This document shows positions 1 through 5,637 of a stretch of 6,904 bases of DNA, piece after piece. How positions within the stretch are numbered: the first letter of the stretch is position 1; every line of letters starts with the position of its first letter. The stretch is taken from assembly GCA_964632945.1 (NCBI GenBank), contig CAZWCX010000223.1:1-6904 (forward strand). Direction: 5' to 3'. The DNA is from CAZWCX01 sp964632945. GTDB lineage: Bacteria; Planctomycetota; MHYJ01; WSZJ01; CAZWCX01. The translations under genes and the position numbers were made by a program. The notes beneath the pieces were generated by a model. The model was not told the DNA's origin. It was given only the letters and a program-made list of their open reading frames with translations, and ran no database searches.

Positions 1-6
1 ACGGAG

Positions 7-49
7 CCGGATTGTTCGCGAACAGCGAAGCTGCTCGCGAATAATCCGG
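7..49. repeat. 43-bp imperfect palindrome (strong hairpin, REP-like)
   Basis: Bases 7-21 (CCGGATTGTTCGCGA) pair with 35-49 (TCGCGAATAATCCGG) over 15 positions with a single G.T wobble. After one A/C mismatch (22/34), CAGC at 23-26 pairs with GCTG at 30-33 around a GAA loop. There is no T-tract on either side, so a classical intrinsic terminator is unlikely. The symmetry and compactness resemble dispersed intergenic REP-type palindromes. Copies elsewhere in the genome cannot be seen from here, and it could also be the structured 3' end of an upstream transcript. A reading frame crosses it and stops at 52-54, but that is not evidence of a gene. Confidence 0.7.
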
Positions 50-195
50 GCTAGACGTCGGGCAACCGCGCTTCGCCCGGAGGGCAGGCGGGGAGGCCGC
101 GGGTGGCTCGTGCGGGAGCCTCCCAGGTGGGTTCGGTCCCGGAGGCATCATCTAGGCGTTCCGCGAGATTGCTGCGCGTCGCGCGCACCGCTTCC
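50..195. other. Non-coding stretch with no recognised feature
   Basis: I see no supported gene, RNA or repeat between the left-edge palindrome and the promoter. An open minus-strand frame runs through here and into the first gene. Its translation is rich in His, Arg, Gly and Pro without recognisable motifs, which is typical of antisense shadow frames in GC-rich DNA. Confidence 0.5.
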
Positions 196-224
196 TTGAC
201 CGCGATTTCGCGCCGGGATATCAT
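196..224 (+). promoter_or_regulatory. Sigma70-like promoter of the PilZ-like/HATPase-STAS operon
   Basis: TTGACC at 196-201 and TATCAT at 219-224 are separated by exactly 17 bp. Each box matches five of six consensus bases. Transcription would start near 231, giving a leader of about 24 nt with the Shine-Dalgarno AGGAG at 243-247. This makes a GTG at 231 an implausible start, because it would lie at the transcription start itself. Assignment is by sequence match only. Confidence 0.7.
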
Positions 225-242
225 CGAGCGGTGCGTGGAGAG

Positions 243-247
243 AGGAG
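243..247 (+). promoter_or_regulatory. Shine-Dalgarno that fixes the first gene's start
   Basis: AGGAG lies 7 bases before the ATG at 255. The alternative in-frame GTG at 231 has no comparable site upstream and coincides with the predicted transcription start, so ATG 255 is preferred. Confidence 0.75.
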
Positions 248-254
248 CGTGATC

Positions 255-1178
255 ATGGACGTTCATCAGCGTCCCAAGCGGCTGCGCAACCCGGCTCGGA
301 TCACGCTGCTCCTGCAGGGGAAGCCGGCCCTCACCGGCATCATGCGCGACGCGGGAGTGGCCGGATTTCATGCCTTCGTGAATCCCCTGCCGGACCCCCA
401 GGACCCGCGGCTGTCCGCGGAGTCGATCAGCCGGACGACCTTCATCGCCCTGGAAGAGATCATGCGCGACTTCGAGTTGGAGGCGCGCATCCACGACGAG
501 GCCTCCCTGGAGAATCTGGCGGTCCGCGTGCTGCGCGTGGAACCGTCCTGGGAGGCGGGATTCGCGCTTTTCGTTGCCGCGCGGTTCGGATTCATGAAGC
601 GGGAAACGCGCGACCGGCTTCGCCAGTGGCTTTCGAGCCAGGACGGCGGCGGAGCGGTTCAGAAGAGCACGAAGCCCGAAGAGGAGATGTTGTGGCCGCA
701 GTTGCACGAGAAGGGCGACGACATCGTCGTGACCGTGCCGGCGCGCTACTACCTCATCCCGCATCTGCGCGAAATGTGCGGACGGCTGGCGCATGACGCC
801 GGCCTGGATGACCTGGCTTCGTACCAGGTGATGGTGGCCGCCGACGAGGTGATCACCAACGCCTTCAAACACGGCAGCCCGATGTATGGGACCAGCAAGA
901 TCCAGATTCGCGTGCACATCGACCGGCGGGGCTTCTGGCTCTACGTGCGGGACGAGGGCGGAATCCCTTTCGACGTCGAGGGATATCGCAACAAGGATGT
1001 GCGTCGTCCGGAGGCAGGGCACCGGGGGATTCACCTCGTGTCCCGCTTCACGGATTCCTGGGACGTCACCACACAGCCCGGAAAGTCCACCGAGTTCTCC
1101 TTCTTCAAGGCCCGTGAACATGACGACGGGAGAGCCCCGGGCCAGGTCGAACCGGCCGTACGGAAGGAGCCGTCATGA
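255..1178 (+). CDS. RsbW/SpoIIAB-like ATP-binding anti-sigma regulatory kinase with N-terminal PilZ-like domain
   Basis: This 307-residue cytoplasmic protein is probably the serine kinase/anti-sigma half of a partner-switch module. The C-terminal part (about 155-290) is a GHKL ATPase of the HATPase_c_2/RsbW type. The N box is ADEVITNAFKHG (E198, N202), the G1 box is RDEGGIPFD (D233, G235), and the G2-like HRGIHLV (256-262) is followed by TEFSFFK (279-285). In RsbW and SpoIIAB these parts bind Mg-ATP, and the N-box Glu is needed to phosphorylate the antagonist. Residues about 8-126 look PilZ-like: an RxxxR (R11-R15), a degenerate DxGxxG (D32-G37) where PilZ has D/NxSxxG, then beta-rich sequence and a closing RDRLRQWL helix. 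A hydrophilic linker (about 127-154) joins the two. A start at GTG 231 is less likely. The stop overlaps the next start (ATGA), implying translational coupling to the STAS partner. The ATPase assignment is firm. PilZ is inference, as is the identity of any sigma factor or other client. Confidence 0.85.
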   Translation: MDVHQRPKRLRNPARITLLLQGKPALTGIMRDAGVAGFHAFVNPLPDPQDPRLSAESISRTTFIALEEIMRDFELEARIHDEASLENLAVRVLRVEPSWEAGFALFVAARFGFMKRETRDRLRQWLSSQDGGGAVQKSTKPEEEMLWPQLHEKGDDIVVTVPARYYLIPHLREMCGRLAHDAGLDDLASYQVMVAADEVITNAFKHGSPMYGTSKIQIRVHIDRRGFWLYVRDEGGIPFDVEGYRNKDVRRPEAGHRGIHLVSRFTDSWDVTTQPGKSTEFSFFKAREHDDGRAPGQVEPAVRKEPS

Positions 1179-1561
1179 CGGCGCACCACTTCGAGTATCG
1201 GGTTCGCCCGGATAGCCCGACCAACTCGCGATTTTTCGAACTGAGCGGGATCCTCGATTCGTCCAAGGCGGTCGAACGCCTGGCCGAGGATCTTCGCAAT
1301 GAGACCGTGCGCCACCTCGTCCTGGACTTTTCGCACGTGACGTACGTCAACTCGACCGGATTCGGCGTGCTGATCGTCCTGGTGAACGAGCTGCGCGAGG
1401 GCGGTCGCGAAATCTACATCACCGATCCCCACCCCCGCGTGCGCGTGGTGTTCGAGCAGTTGGGCGGGGACGAGCTCCCGGTCTTCCGCTCCGGAGACGC
1501 GCGCGCGAAGATCGTTGCGTCCGGTGCCGTTTCCCCTCCCCCCCCGCCGATCGGATCCTAA
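1175..1561 (+). CDS. STAS-domain anti-sigma factor antagonist (RsbV/SpoIIAA-like)
   Basis: This 128-residue single STAS-domain protein is the expected partner of the kinase encoded just upstream. In the known systems the unphosphorylated antagonist binds the kinase and frees its client, and phosphorylation by the kinase breaks that contact. The signature is DFSHVTYVNSTGFGVLI (51-67), equivalent to the SpoIIAA stretch around its phosphorylated Ser58. S60 is the likely phosphoacceptor. N59 replaces the usual Asp, a substitution that I believe also occurs in functional family members. Residues 22-27 (ELSGIL) form the typical early strand. The length is near the family norm of 100-120, plus a short tail ending in a proline run encoded by a C8 tract. 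The ATG overlaps the upstream stop by 4 bp, and AAGGAG (1164-1169) sits 5 bases ahead. No PP2C phosphatase is visible in the window. Confidence 0.92.
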   Translation: MTAHHFEYRVRPDSPTNSRFFELSGILDSSKAVERLAEDLRNETVRHLVLDFSHVTYVNSTGFGVLIVLVNELREGGREIYITDPHPRVRVVFEQLGGDELPVFRSGDARAKIVASGAVSPPPPPIGS

Positions 1562-1572
1562 CGGGGCTTCAA

Positions 1573-1604
1573 CCGGGACCTCCTGGGTTGGTCCGGTCGT
1601 TTTT
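1573..1604 (+). terminator. Candidate intrinsic terminator of the regulator operon
   Basis: CCGG (1573-1576) plus ACC (1578-1580), with G1577 bulged, pairs with GGTCCGG (1590-1596) around a 9-nt loop. It is followed by TCGTTTTT (1597-1604). The stem is GC-rich and starts 11 bases after the STAS stop codon, where a terminator is expected. The bulge and the two non-T bases before the T5 run make it imperfect. Confidence 0.5.
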
Positions 1605-1808
1605 CGCGCCGGATTTCTTTGCCTGTCGTCGGCGCCGCACCGGGGCACCGCCTTCTCCTCGCGACCGGCCGGGGGCGAAAATCGCCGCGGTCGAACCCAG
1701 GACGTCAAGACGGAGGACCCACGAGGAACTCCGGAATTTTCGATTCCGGCCCCGGTATCCCCCTTGCGTGCGCGAAGCGTCTCGCCGCACCGCCCCATCG
1801 TGCGCCGC
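1605..1808 (+). other. Upstream region of the VIT/vWA gene, with a small hairpin
   Basis: No convincing -35/-10 pair was found here, although the terminator upstream suggests that the VIT/vWA gene needs its own promoter. A perfect 7-bp inverted repeat, CCGGAAT (1731-1737) and ATTCCGG (1743-1749), surrounds the 5-nt loop TTTCG. It is not followed by a T-tract, so it could be a leader hairpin, an operator half-site pair or chance. An in-frame extension of the next gene starts at 1619, but it has low-complexity Arg/Pro/Gly composition and no ribosome binding site. Confidence 0.35.
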
Positions 1809-1816
1809 AGGAGGTG
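1809..1816 (+). promoter_or_regulatory. Strong Shine-Dalgarno that fixes the VIT/vWA start
   Basis: AGGAGGTG is nearly the full anti-16S complement and lies 6 bases before ATG 1823. The peptide starting there begins with a textbook signal sequence, so this start is chosen over the in-frame one 68 codons upstream. Confidence 0.85.
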
Positions 1817-1822
1817 TTTCCC

Positions 1823-3958
1823 ATGCGCGATCGCGCCATTCCCCGGATCGTCCTGGCCGTTCTCCTCGCCCTCGCCGCGCCGCGCGCCGCAGCCCAGGGA
1901 ATGATCGTCGTCGGCGGACCCGGCACCGGGACTTCGGCTTCACCCGGCCTGACGCTGCGTCTGCACAGCGTCGACGTGCGCATCCATGACCAGGTCGCCA
2001 CGACCCGCATCACGCAGGTCTACCGAAACGACTCCGGCGCGGACCAGGAAGCCGTCTATCTCTTCCCCCTGCCGCGTGGCGCGGCCATCTACGACTTCGC
2101 GATGCTCGTCGGGTCGAAGACGCTGGAGACGCGGCTCCTCCGCGCCGAGGAGGCGCGCCGGATCTACGAAGACATCGTGCGCCAGAAGAAGGACCCGGCC
2201 CTCCTCGAGTTCGTCGGTCGCGATGCGATTCAGGCGCGGATCTATCCCGTTCCTGCCCAGGGGGAGCGCCGGATCGAAATCACCTACTCGCAGGCCCTTC
2301 CGCTCGACCAGGGCCTGGTTCGCTATTCGGCCGCCCTGGCGGTCTCCGGGTTCACCTCCACGCCGGTCGAGTCGGTCGCGGTCCGGGTCTCGATCGACTC
2401 CGCCCACGCCGTCAAGGCCGTCTACTCCCCCTCCCACCCCATCGCCGTCCACCGCGACTCGGATCGCCGCGCGGTCGCGAGCTACGAGACCCATCGCACC
2501 GTGCCGGACCGGGACTTCGAGCTCTGCTTCGGACTCTCGGAAGAGGCTCTCGGCCTGCACCTGCTGACGTATCGCGAGCCCGGCGAGGATGGGTACTTTC
2601 TCATGATGCTCGCGCCGCGGTTCGAGGTTGCCGAGTCCGATCTGCTTCCGCGCGACGTGGTTTTCGTCCTCGACACTTCGGGAAGCATGCAGGGGGACAA
2701 GATCCGCCAGGCGCGGACGGCGCTGTCCTATTGCGTGCGCAGTCTCCGGCCGAAGGACCGATTCAACCTGCTCGCCTTCCATACCGCCGTGCAGGCCTTT
2801 GAAAACGGGCTCGTGCCGGTGACGCCGGACGCGGTCGGGCGAGCGGTTTCCTTCACCGAGGGACTCGAGGCGCGCGGCGGCACCAACATCCAGGCGGCAT
2901 TGCGCAGCGCGCTGCGGATGCTCGAGGACCGGAGCCGGTCTTCGATGGTCGTGTTTCTGACCGACGGCCTGCCGACGATCGGCGAAACCGACCTGGCCGT
3001 CCTGGAGAAGGAGATCGGCCGCGAAAACGCGCGCGGCGCGCGGTTGTACGTCTTCGGCGTGGGCAACGACGTGAACACGCACTTCCTCGACCGCGTGGCG
3101 GCCGGGAGCCGCGGACTGGCCGAATACGTCCGGGAACGGGAAGCCATCGACGTCAAGGTCACCTCCTTCTTCGCCAAGATCTCCCATCCCGTTCTCGCCG
3201 ACGTGACCCTCACCGCCTCCGGGGCGCACGCCTACGACTTCTATCCGCCGGATGCGCCGGATCTCTATCGGGGGGCGCAACTGCTGCTCTTCGGCCGCTA
3301 CCGCGGGACCGGTCCGGTCCGGGTCGTCGTTCGCGGGAAGGTGGAAGGACGGGAGCGGGAATTCGTGTTCGAGCGCTCCTTCCCTCCCGCCGACCTCCAG
3401 GATGCCTTCGTGGCGCGGATCTGGGCCTCCCAGAAGATCGGATTCCTGCTCGACGAAATCCGCCTGCGCGGTCGCAGCCGGGAACTCGTGGATGAAGTGA
3501 TCGCCCTTTCGCGCCGGCACGGGATCATGACCGAATACACCTCCTTCCTGATCGACGAGGACGGGACGGCTCCTGCCGCCGCGCTGCGCGCCGCCGCGCT
3601 CGACAACTTCGATCGCGCCTTCCGGGAACAGAACGGCGACTGGGCGATCAGCCAGTGCCAGAACGGGGAGAACTACAAGCGCAACGATAATGTCGCGGGA
3701 ATCAACGTGATCCTGGACCGCGCGGGTTACGCCCAGCGACTCGAGCGGGTCCGCGCGGTCGCGGGCAAGGTGTTCTATCGCCGCGGAAATGCCTGGGTGG
3801 ACGTGGAAGCCCTCGGCCTTCAGGTCGGCGAGGTGGTGGAGAACTTCAGCCCGCGTTACTTCGAATTGACCGGGAGCGAGGAGCAGTTCAACTTCTATCA
3901 GGCCCTGGGCGAAGAGGTGATCGTCAAGCAGGGGAATCGAGTGATCCACTGCCGCTAG
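1823..3958 (+). CDS. Secreted VIT and von Willebrand factor A domain protein
   Basis: This 711-residue protein is probably exported to the periplasm or beyond. A Sec signal peptide runs from 1 to 24: Arg at 2, 4 and 8, a hydrophobic core at 9-19, and likely cleavage at AAA-Q (24/25). The VIT domain (about 40-175) is the module first described in inter-alpha-trypsin inhibitor heavy chains; it includes QVYRNDSG, AVYLFPLP and EARRIYEDIV. The vWA domain (about 276-450) has a complete MIDAS: DTSGSM (D284, S286, S288), T354 in GGTN and D381 in LTDG. It should therefore bind a divalent metal and a protein ligand. A beta-rich region and the conserved TEYTSFLIDED (about 570-580) follow. The C-terminal 130 residues contain a GKVFYRRGNAWVDVE segment of the kind common in this family. 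There is no LPxTG, C-terminal membrane helix or lipobox, unlike the sortase-target members. C612 and C710 could pair. The biological role of bacterial VIT/vWA proteins is mostly unknown and I assign none. Confidence 0.92.
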   Translation: MRDRAIPRIVLAVLLALAAPRAAAQGMIVVGGPGTGTSASPGLTLRLHSVDVRIHDQVATTRITQVYRNDSGADQEAVYLFPLPRGAAIYDFAMLVGSKTLETRLLRAEEARRIYEDIVRQKKDPALLEFVGRDAIQARIYPVPAQGERRIEITYSQALPLDQGLVRYSAALAVSGFTSTPVESVAVRVSIDSAHAVKAVYSPSHPIAVHRDSDRRAVASYETHRTVPDRDFELCFGLSEEALGLHLLTYREPGEDGYFLMMLAPRFEVAESDLLPRDVVFVLDTSGSMQGDKIRQARTALSYCVRSLRPKDRFNLLAFHTAVQAFENGLVPVTPDAVGRAVSFTEGLEARGGTNIQAALRSALRMLEDRSRSSMVVFLTDGLPTIGETDLAVLEKEIGRENARGARLYVFGVGNDVNTHFLDRVAAGSRGLAEYVREREAIDVKVTSFFAKISHPVLADVTLTASGAHAYDFYPPDAPDLYRGAQLLLFGRYRGTGPVRVVVRGKVEGREREFVFERSFPPADLQDAFVARIWASQKIGFLLDEIRLRGRSRELVDEVIALSRRHGIMTEYTSFLIDEDGTAPAAALRAAALDNFDRAFREQNGDWAISQCQNGENYKRNDNVAGINVILDRAGYAQRLERVRAVAGKVFYRRGNAWVDVEALGLQVGEVVENFSPRYFELTGSEEQFNFYQALGEEVIVKQGNRVIHCR

Positions 3959-3963
3959 GCCGC

Positions 3964-4001
3964 GGACCCGGGTCCCCGGGTCCCCGGATCCCCGTGGCCC
4001 C
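3964..4001. repeat. Short tandem 8-bp repeats in the convergent intergenic region
   Basis: GGGTCCCC occurs at 3970-3977 and 3978-3985, then as GGATCCCC at 3986-3993 and more degenerately as GTGGCCCC at 3994-4001. The first unit overlaps a perfect 12-bp palindrome, GGACCCGGGTCC (3964-3975). The tract could fold into alternative G/C hairpins and may help end transcription from both sides, but neither strand has a T-tract. Confidence 0.6.
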
Positions 4002-4021
4002 GGGGGGAGGCGCACCCCTTT

Positions 4022-4036
4022 CCCCGGCCCGCGGGG
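4022..4036. terminator. GC hairpin between convergent genes (possible factor-assisted terminator)
   Basis: CCCCG (4022-4026) pairs with CGGGG (4032-4036) around a 5-nt loop, within the 84-bp gap between the VIT/vWA stop and the aldehyde dehydrogenase stop. No T-tract follows on either strand. The terminator role rests only on position and stem strength. Confidence 0.25.
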
Positions 4037-4042
4037 GGCGGG

Positions 4043-5407
4043 TCACCGGATCCAGACGGTCTTGAGGTTGAGGAACTCCAGCATGCCCGAGCGGCCGAGT
4101 TCCCGGCCGTAGCCCGAACGCTTGACGCCGCCGAACGGGAGTCGCGGGTCGGACTTCACCATGCCGTTGATGAACACTCCGCCCGACTCCAGTCGCGCGG
4201 CCAACCGTTCCGCGCGGGCGAGGTCGGCCGTCCAGACCGAAGCGCCCAGACCGAAGGGCGACGCGTTGGCCAGGCGGATCGCCTCCTCCTCGTCCCCCAC
4301 CGGCGTGACCGCGGCGACCGGCCCGAAGGTCTCTTCGTCGAAGGCGGCCATGCCGGGCAGGACGTCCGCCAGCAAGGTCGGCGCGTAGTACCATCCGGGC
4401 CGGTCCAGTCGCGCGCCGCCCTCGAGAAGGCGGGCCCCCCGTGCGACCGTCTCCCGCACCTGCCGATCGAGGTCGTCCACCAGATCCGGACGCGCCAGCG
4501 GCCCCAGCTCGACGCTTCGGTCATAGGGATCGCCGACCTTCACCGCCCGGATCGCGGCGGCGAACCGCTGCTCGAACTCCGCGAGAACCGGGCGCTCGAC
4601 CAGGAAACGCTTCGCGGCGATGCAACTCTGCCCCGTGTTCAGGATGCGCGCTTTCACCGCGACGGGGATCGCCGCGTCCAGGTCGGCGTCCGCGAACACC
4701 ACGAACGGATCGGAGCCGCCCAGCTCCAGAACCGTCTTCTTGATTTCCCGTCCCGCGACCGCGGCGACCTTGCGGCCGGCCGGCTCGCTTCCGGTCAGCG
4801 TCACCGCCCGCACCACCGGATCCGCGATCAACGACTCCACGCCGGAGGCCGGGACCAGGAGTGTCTGGAACGTCCCCGCGGGAAAGCCCGCCTCGCTCAG
4901 GAGCGACTCGATGGCGAGCGCGCAACCCGGAACATTGCTCGCGTGCTTGAGCAGGGCCACGTTGCCCGCGGCGAGCGCGGGGGCGCAGAAGCGAAACACC
5001 TGCCAATACGGAAAGTTCCACGGCATGACGGCGAGGACGGGCCCGAGCGGATCGTGGCGGACGTAGGCGCGCGACCCATCGGAGGTCGCGGGTTCCGGGG
5101 TCAGAAAGGCGGCGGCATGCTCCGCGTAGTAGTCGCAAACCCAGGCGCACTTTTCCACCTCCGCCTCCGCCTGCGCGATCGGCTTTCCCATCTCCTCGGT
5201 CATCGTCCGGGCATGGCGGGACGGGTCGCGACGGAGGCGTTCACCGGCGCGGCGCAGCCGCGCGCACCGTTCCGCGACCGGAGTTTCCCGCCAGGCGGCG
5301 AAGGCCGCTTCCGCCTTCGTCAGTCGAACGCGCACCTCCTCCGCCCCATGTTCCTCCACCGTCCGCAGGAGCCTTCCGGTCGAGGGTTCGATCACGTTCA
5401 TGGGCAT
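4043..5407 (-). CDS. sad: Succinate-semialdehyde dehydrogenase, Sad/YneI type (ALDH superfamily)
   Basis: This 454-residue soluble enzyme most likely oxidises succinate semialdehyde to succinate with NAD(P)+, the last step of GABA or polyamine-derived carbon use. It resembles E. coli Sad (YneI, 462 residues) closely from end to end. Shared blocks include EEMGKPIAQAEAEVEK, MPWNFPYWQVFR, LLKHASNVPGCA, VLELGGSDPFVV, NTGQSCIAAKRF, ARLESGGVFING and PFGGVKRSGYGREL. Catalytic residues are complete: oxyanion-hole N131, general base E228 and nucleophile C262, with the usual 34-residue Glu-Cys spacing. The cofactor site has K154 and TGSEPAG (205-211). ATG 5407 is preferred because GGAG (5421-5418) lies 10 bases before it and the N terminus then matches Sad. 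An upstream in-frame ATG at 5497 falls inside the -35 box. A start at 5401 is also possible. The gene stands alone, with no GABA aminotransferase in view, so another short-chain semialdehyde substrate cannot be excluded. Confidence 0.9.
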   Translation of the reverse strand: MPMNVIEPSTGRLLRTVEEHGAEEVRVRLTKAEAAFAAWRETPVAERCARLRRAGERLRRDPSRHARTMTEEMGKPIAQAEAEVEKCAWVCDYYAEHAAAFLTPEPATSDGSRAYVRHDPLGPVLAVMPWNFPYWQVFRFCAPALAAGNVALLKHASNVPGCALAIESLLSEAGFPAGTFQTLLVPASGVESLIADPVVRAVTLTGSEPAGRKVAAVAGREIKKTVLELGGSDPFVVFADADLDAAIPVAVKARILNTGQSCIAAKRFLVERPVLAEFEQRFAAAIRAVKVGDPYDRSVELGPLARPDLVDDLDRQVRETVARGARLLEGGARLDRPGWYYAPTLLADVLPGMAAFDEETFGPVAAVTPVGDEEEAIRLANASPFGLGASVWTADLARAERLAARLESGGVFINGMVKSDPRLPFGGVKRSGYGRELGRSGMLEFLNLKTVWIR

Positions 5408-5417
5408 GGGAATTGTT

Positions 5418-5421
5418 CTCC
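5418..5421 (-). promoter_or_regulatory. Shine-Dalgarno of the aldehyde dehydrogenase gene
   Basis: On the minus strand GGAGAA (GGAG at 5421-5418) precedes ATG 5407 by 10 bases counted from GGAG. The spacing is slightly long but usable, and it supports a start at 5407 over the far upstream ATG at 5497. Confidence 0.55.
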
Positions 5422-5473
5422 GGACTGGTCGGGGGACGGCATCGGGAAGCGGGGTCGGGATCTCCCGGTGGGC

Positions 5474-5502
5474 ATTATGGGCCGGAGAAAAACCCAAGTC
5501 AA
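5474..5502 (-). promoter_or_regulatory. Sigma70-like promoter of the aldehyde dehydrogenase gene
   Basis: Read on the minus strand, TTGACT (5502-5497) and CATAAT (5479-5474) are 17 bp apart, each matching five of six consensus bases. Transcription should start near 5467, leaving a leader of about 60 nt before ATG 5407. The -35 box overlaps the left arm of an inverted repeat shared with the divergent promoter. Confidence 0.75.
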
Positions 5503-5531
5503 GCGACCCCCCACGGGCGGCGACGCTTGAC
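5498..5531. promoter_or_regulatory. Inverted repeat spanning both divergent -35 boxes (possible operator)
   Basis: GTCAAGCG (5498-5505) and CGCTTGAC (5524-5531) are perfect 8-bp inverted repeats separated by 18 bp. Five bases of each arm belong to the two back-to-back -35 boxes. The three extra matching bases per arm go beyond what the boxes require. It may be a regulator site controlling both genes, or a small coincidence added to two TTGAC boxes. Confidence 0.35.
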
Positions 5532-5557
5532 GTCCCCCGGGGGGCGACCGCTACTCT
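5527..5557 (+). promoter_or_regulatory. Probable promoter of the STT3-like gene
   Basis: TTGACG (5527-5532) is a good -35 box. The -10 is weak: GCTACT at 5550-5555 gives 17 bp spacing, and TACTCT at 5552-5557 gives 19 bp. The near-palindrome CGTCCCCC/GGGGGGCG (5531-5546, one mismatched pair) starts at the end of the -35 box and fills most of the spacer. A perfect 12-bp palindrome, CGCCGGCCGGCG (5562-5573), lies around or just after the expected transcription start. Both palindromes are candidate operator sites. Confidence 0.5.
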
Positions 5558-5637
5558 ACAGCGCCGGCCGGCGGGGTCGGGAGTGCCGTCCGCGGCGAGA
5601 ACCTGCCCGATCCAGGGCCGAGGATGCTTCGACGATC

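Noticed and set aside
51..1121. Long minus-strand open frame opposite the regulator gene
   Set aside because: It is fully antisense to a well-supported gene, has His/Arg/Gly/Pro-rich composition without domain motifs, and spans the promoter. It is a shadow frame of GC-rich DNA.
1592..1613. Alternative stem TCCGG/CCGGA followed by TTTCTTTG as the terminator
   Set aside because: It has only five pairs and a 12-nt loop. The overlapping 7-pair stem at 1573-1596 followed by TCGTTTTT is the better candidate.
1619..1822. Upstream extension of the VIT/vWA protein by 68 codons
   Set aside because: There is no ribosome binding site at 1619. The extension is low-complexity and would bury the signal peptide, whereas ATG 1823 has a near-perfect Shine-Dalgarno.
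2027..2035. N-D-S sequon in the VIT domain as a possible target of the STT3-like enzyme
   Set aside because: A single NxS/T site is expected by chance, it lacks the acidic -2 residue preferred by Campylobacter PglB, and the genes are not linked in an operon.
1940..4015. 691-codon minus-strand open frame opposite the VIT/vWA gene
   Set aside because: The plus-strand protein has a signal peptide, a VIT domain and a complete MIDAS. The antisense frame has no recognisable motif and results from codon bias.
5408..5497. Upstream start of the aldehyde dehydrogenase at 5497
   Set aside because: That ATG lies in the -35 box of the predicted promoter, and Sad-family enzymes have no such N-terminal extension.
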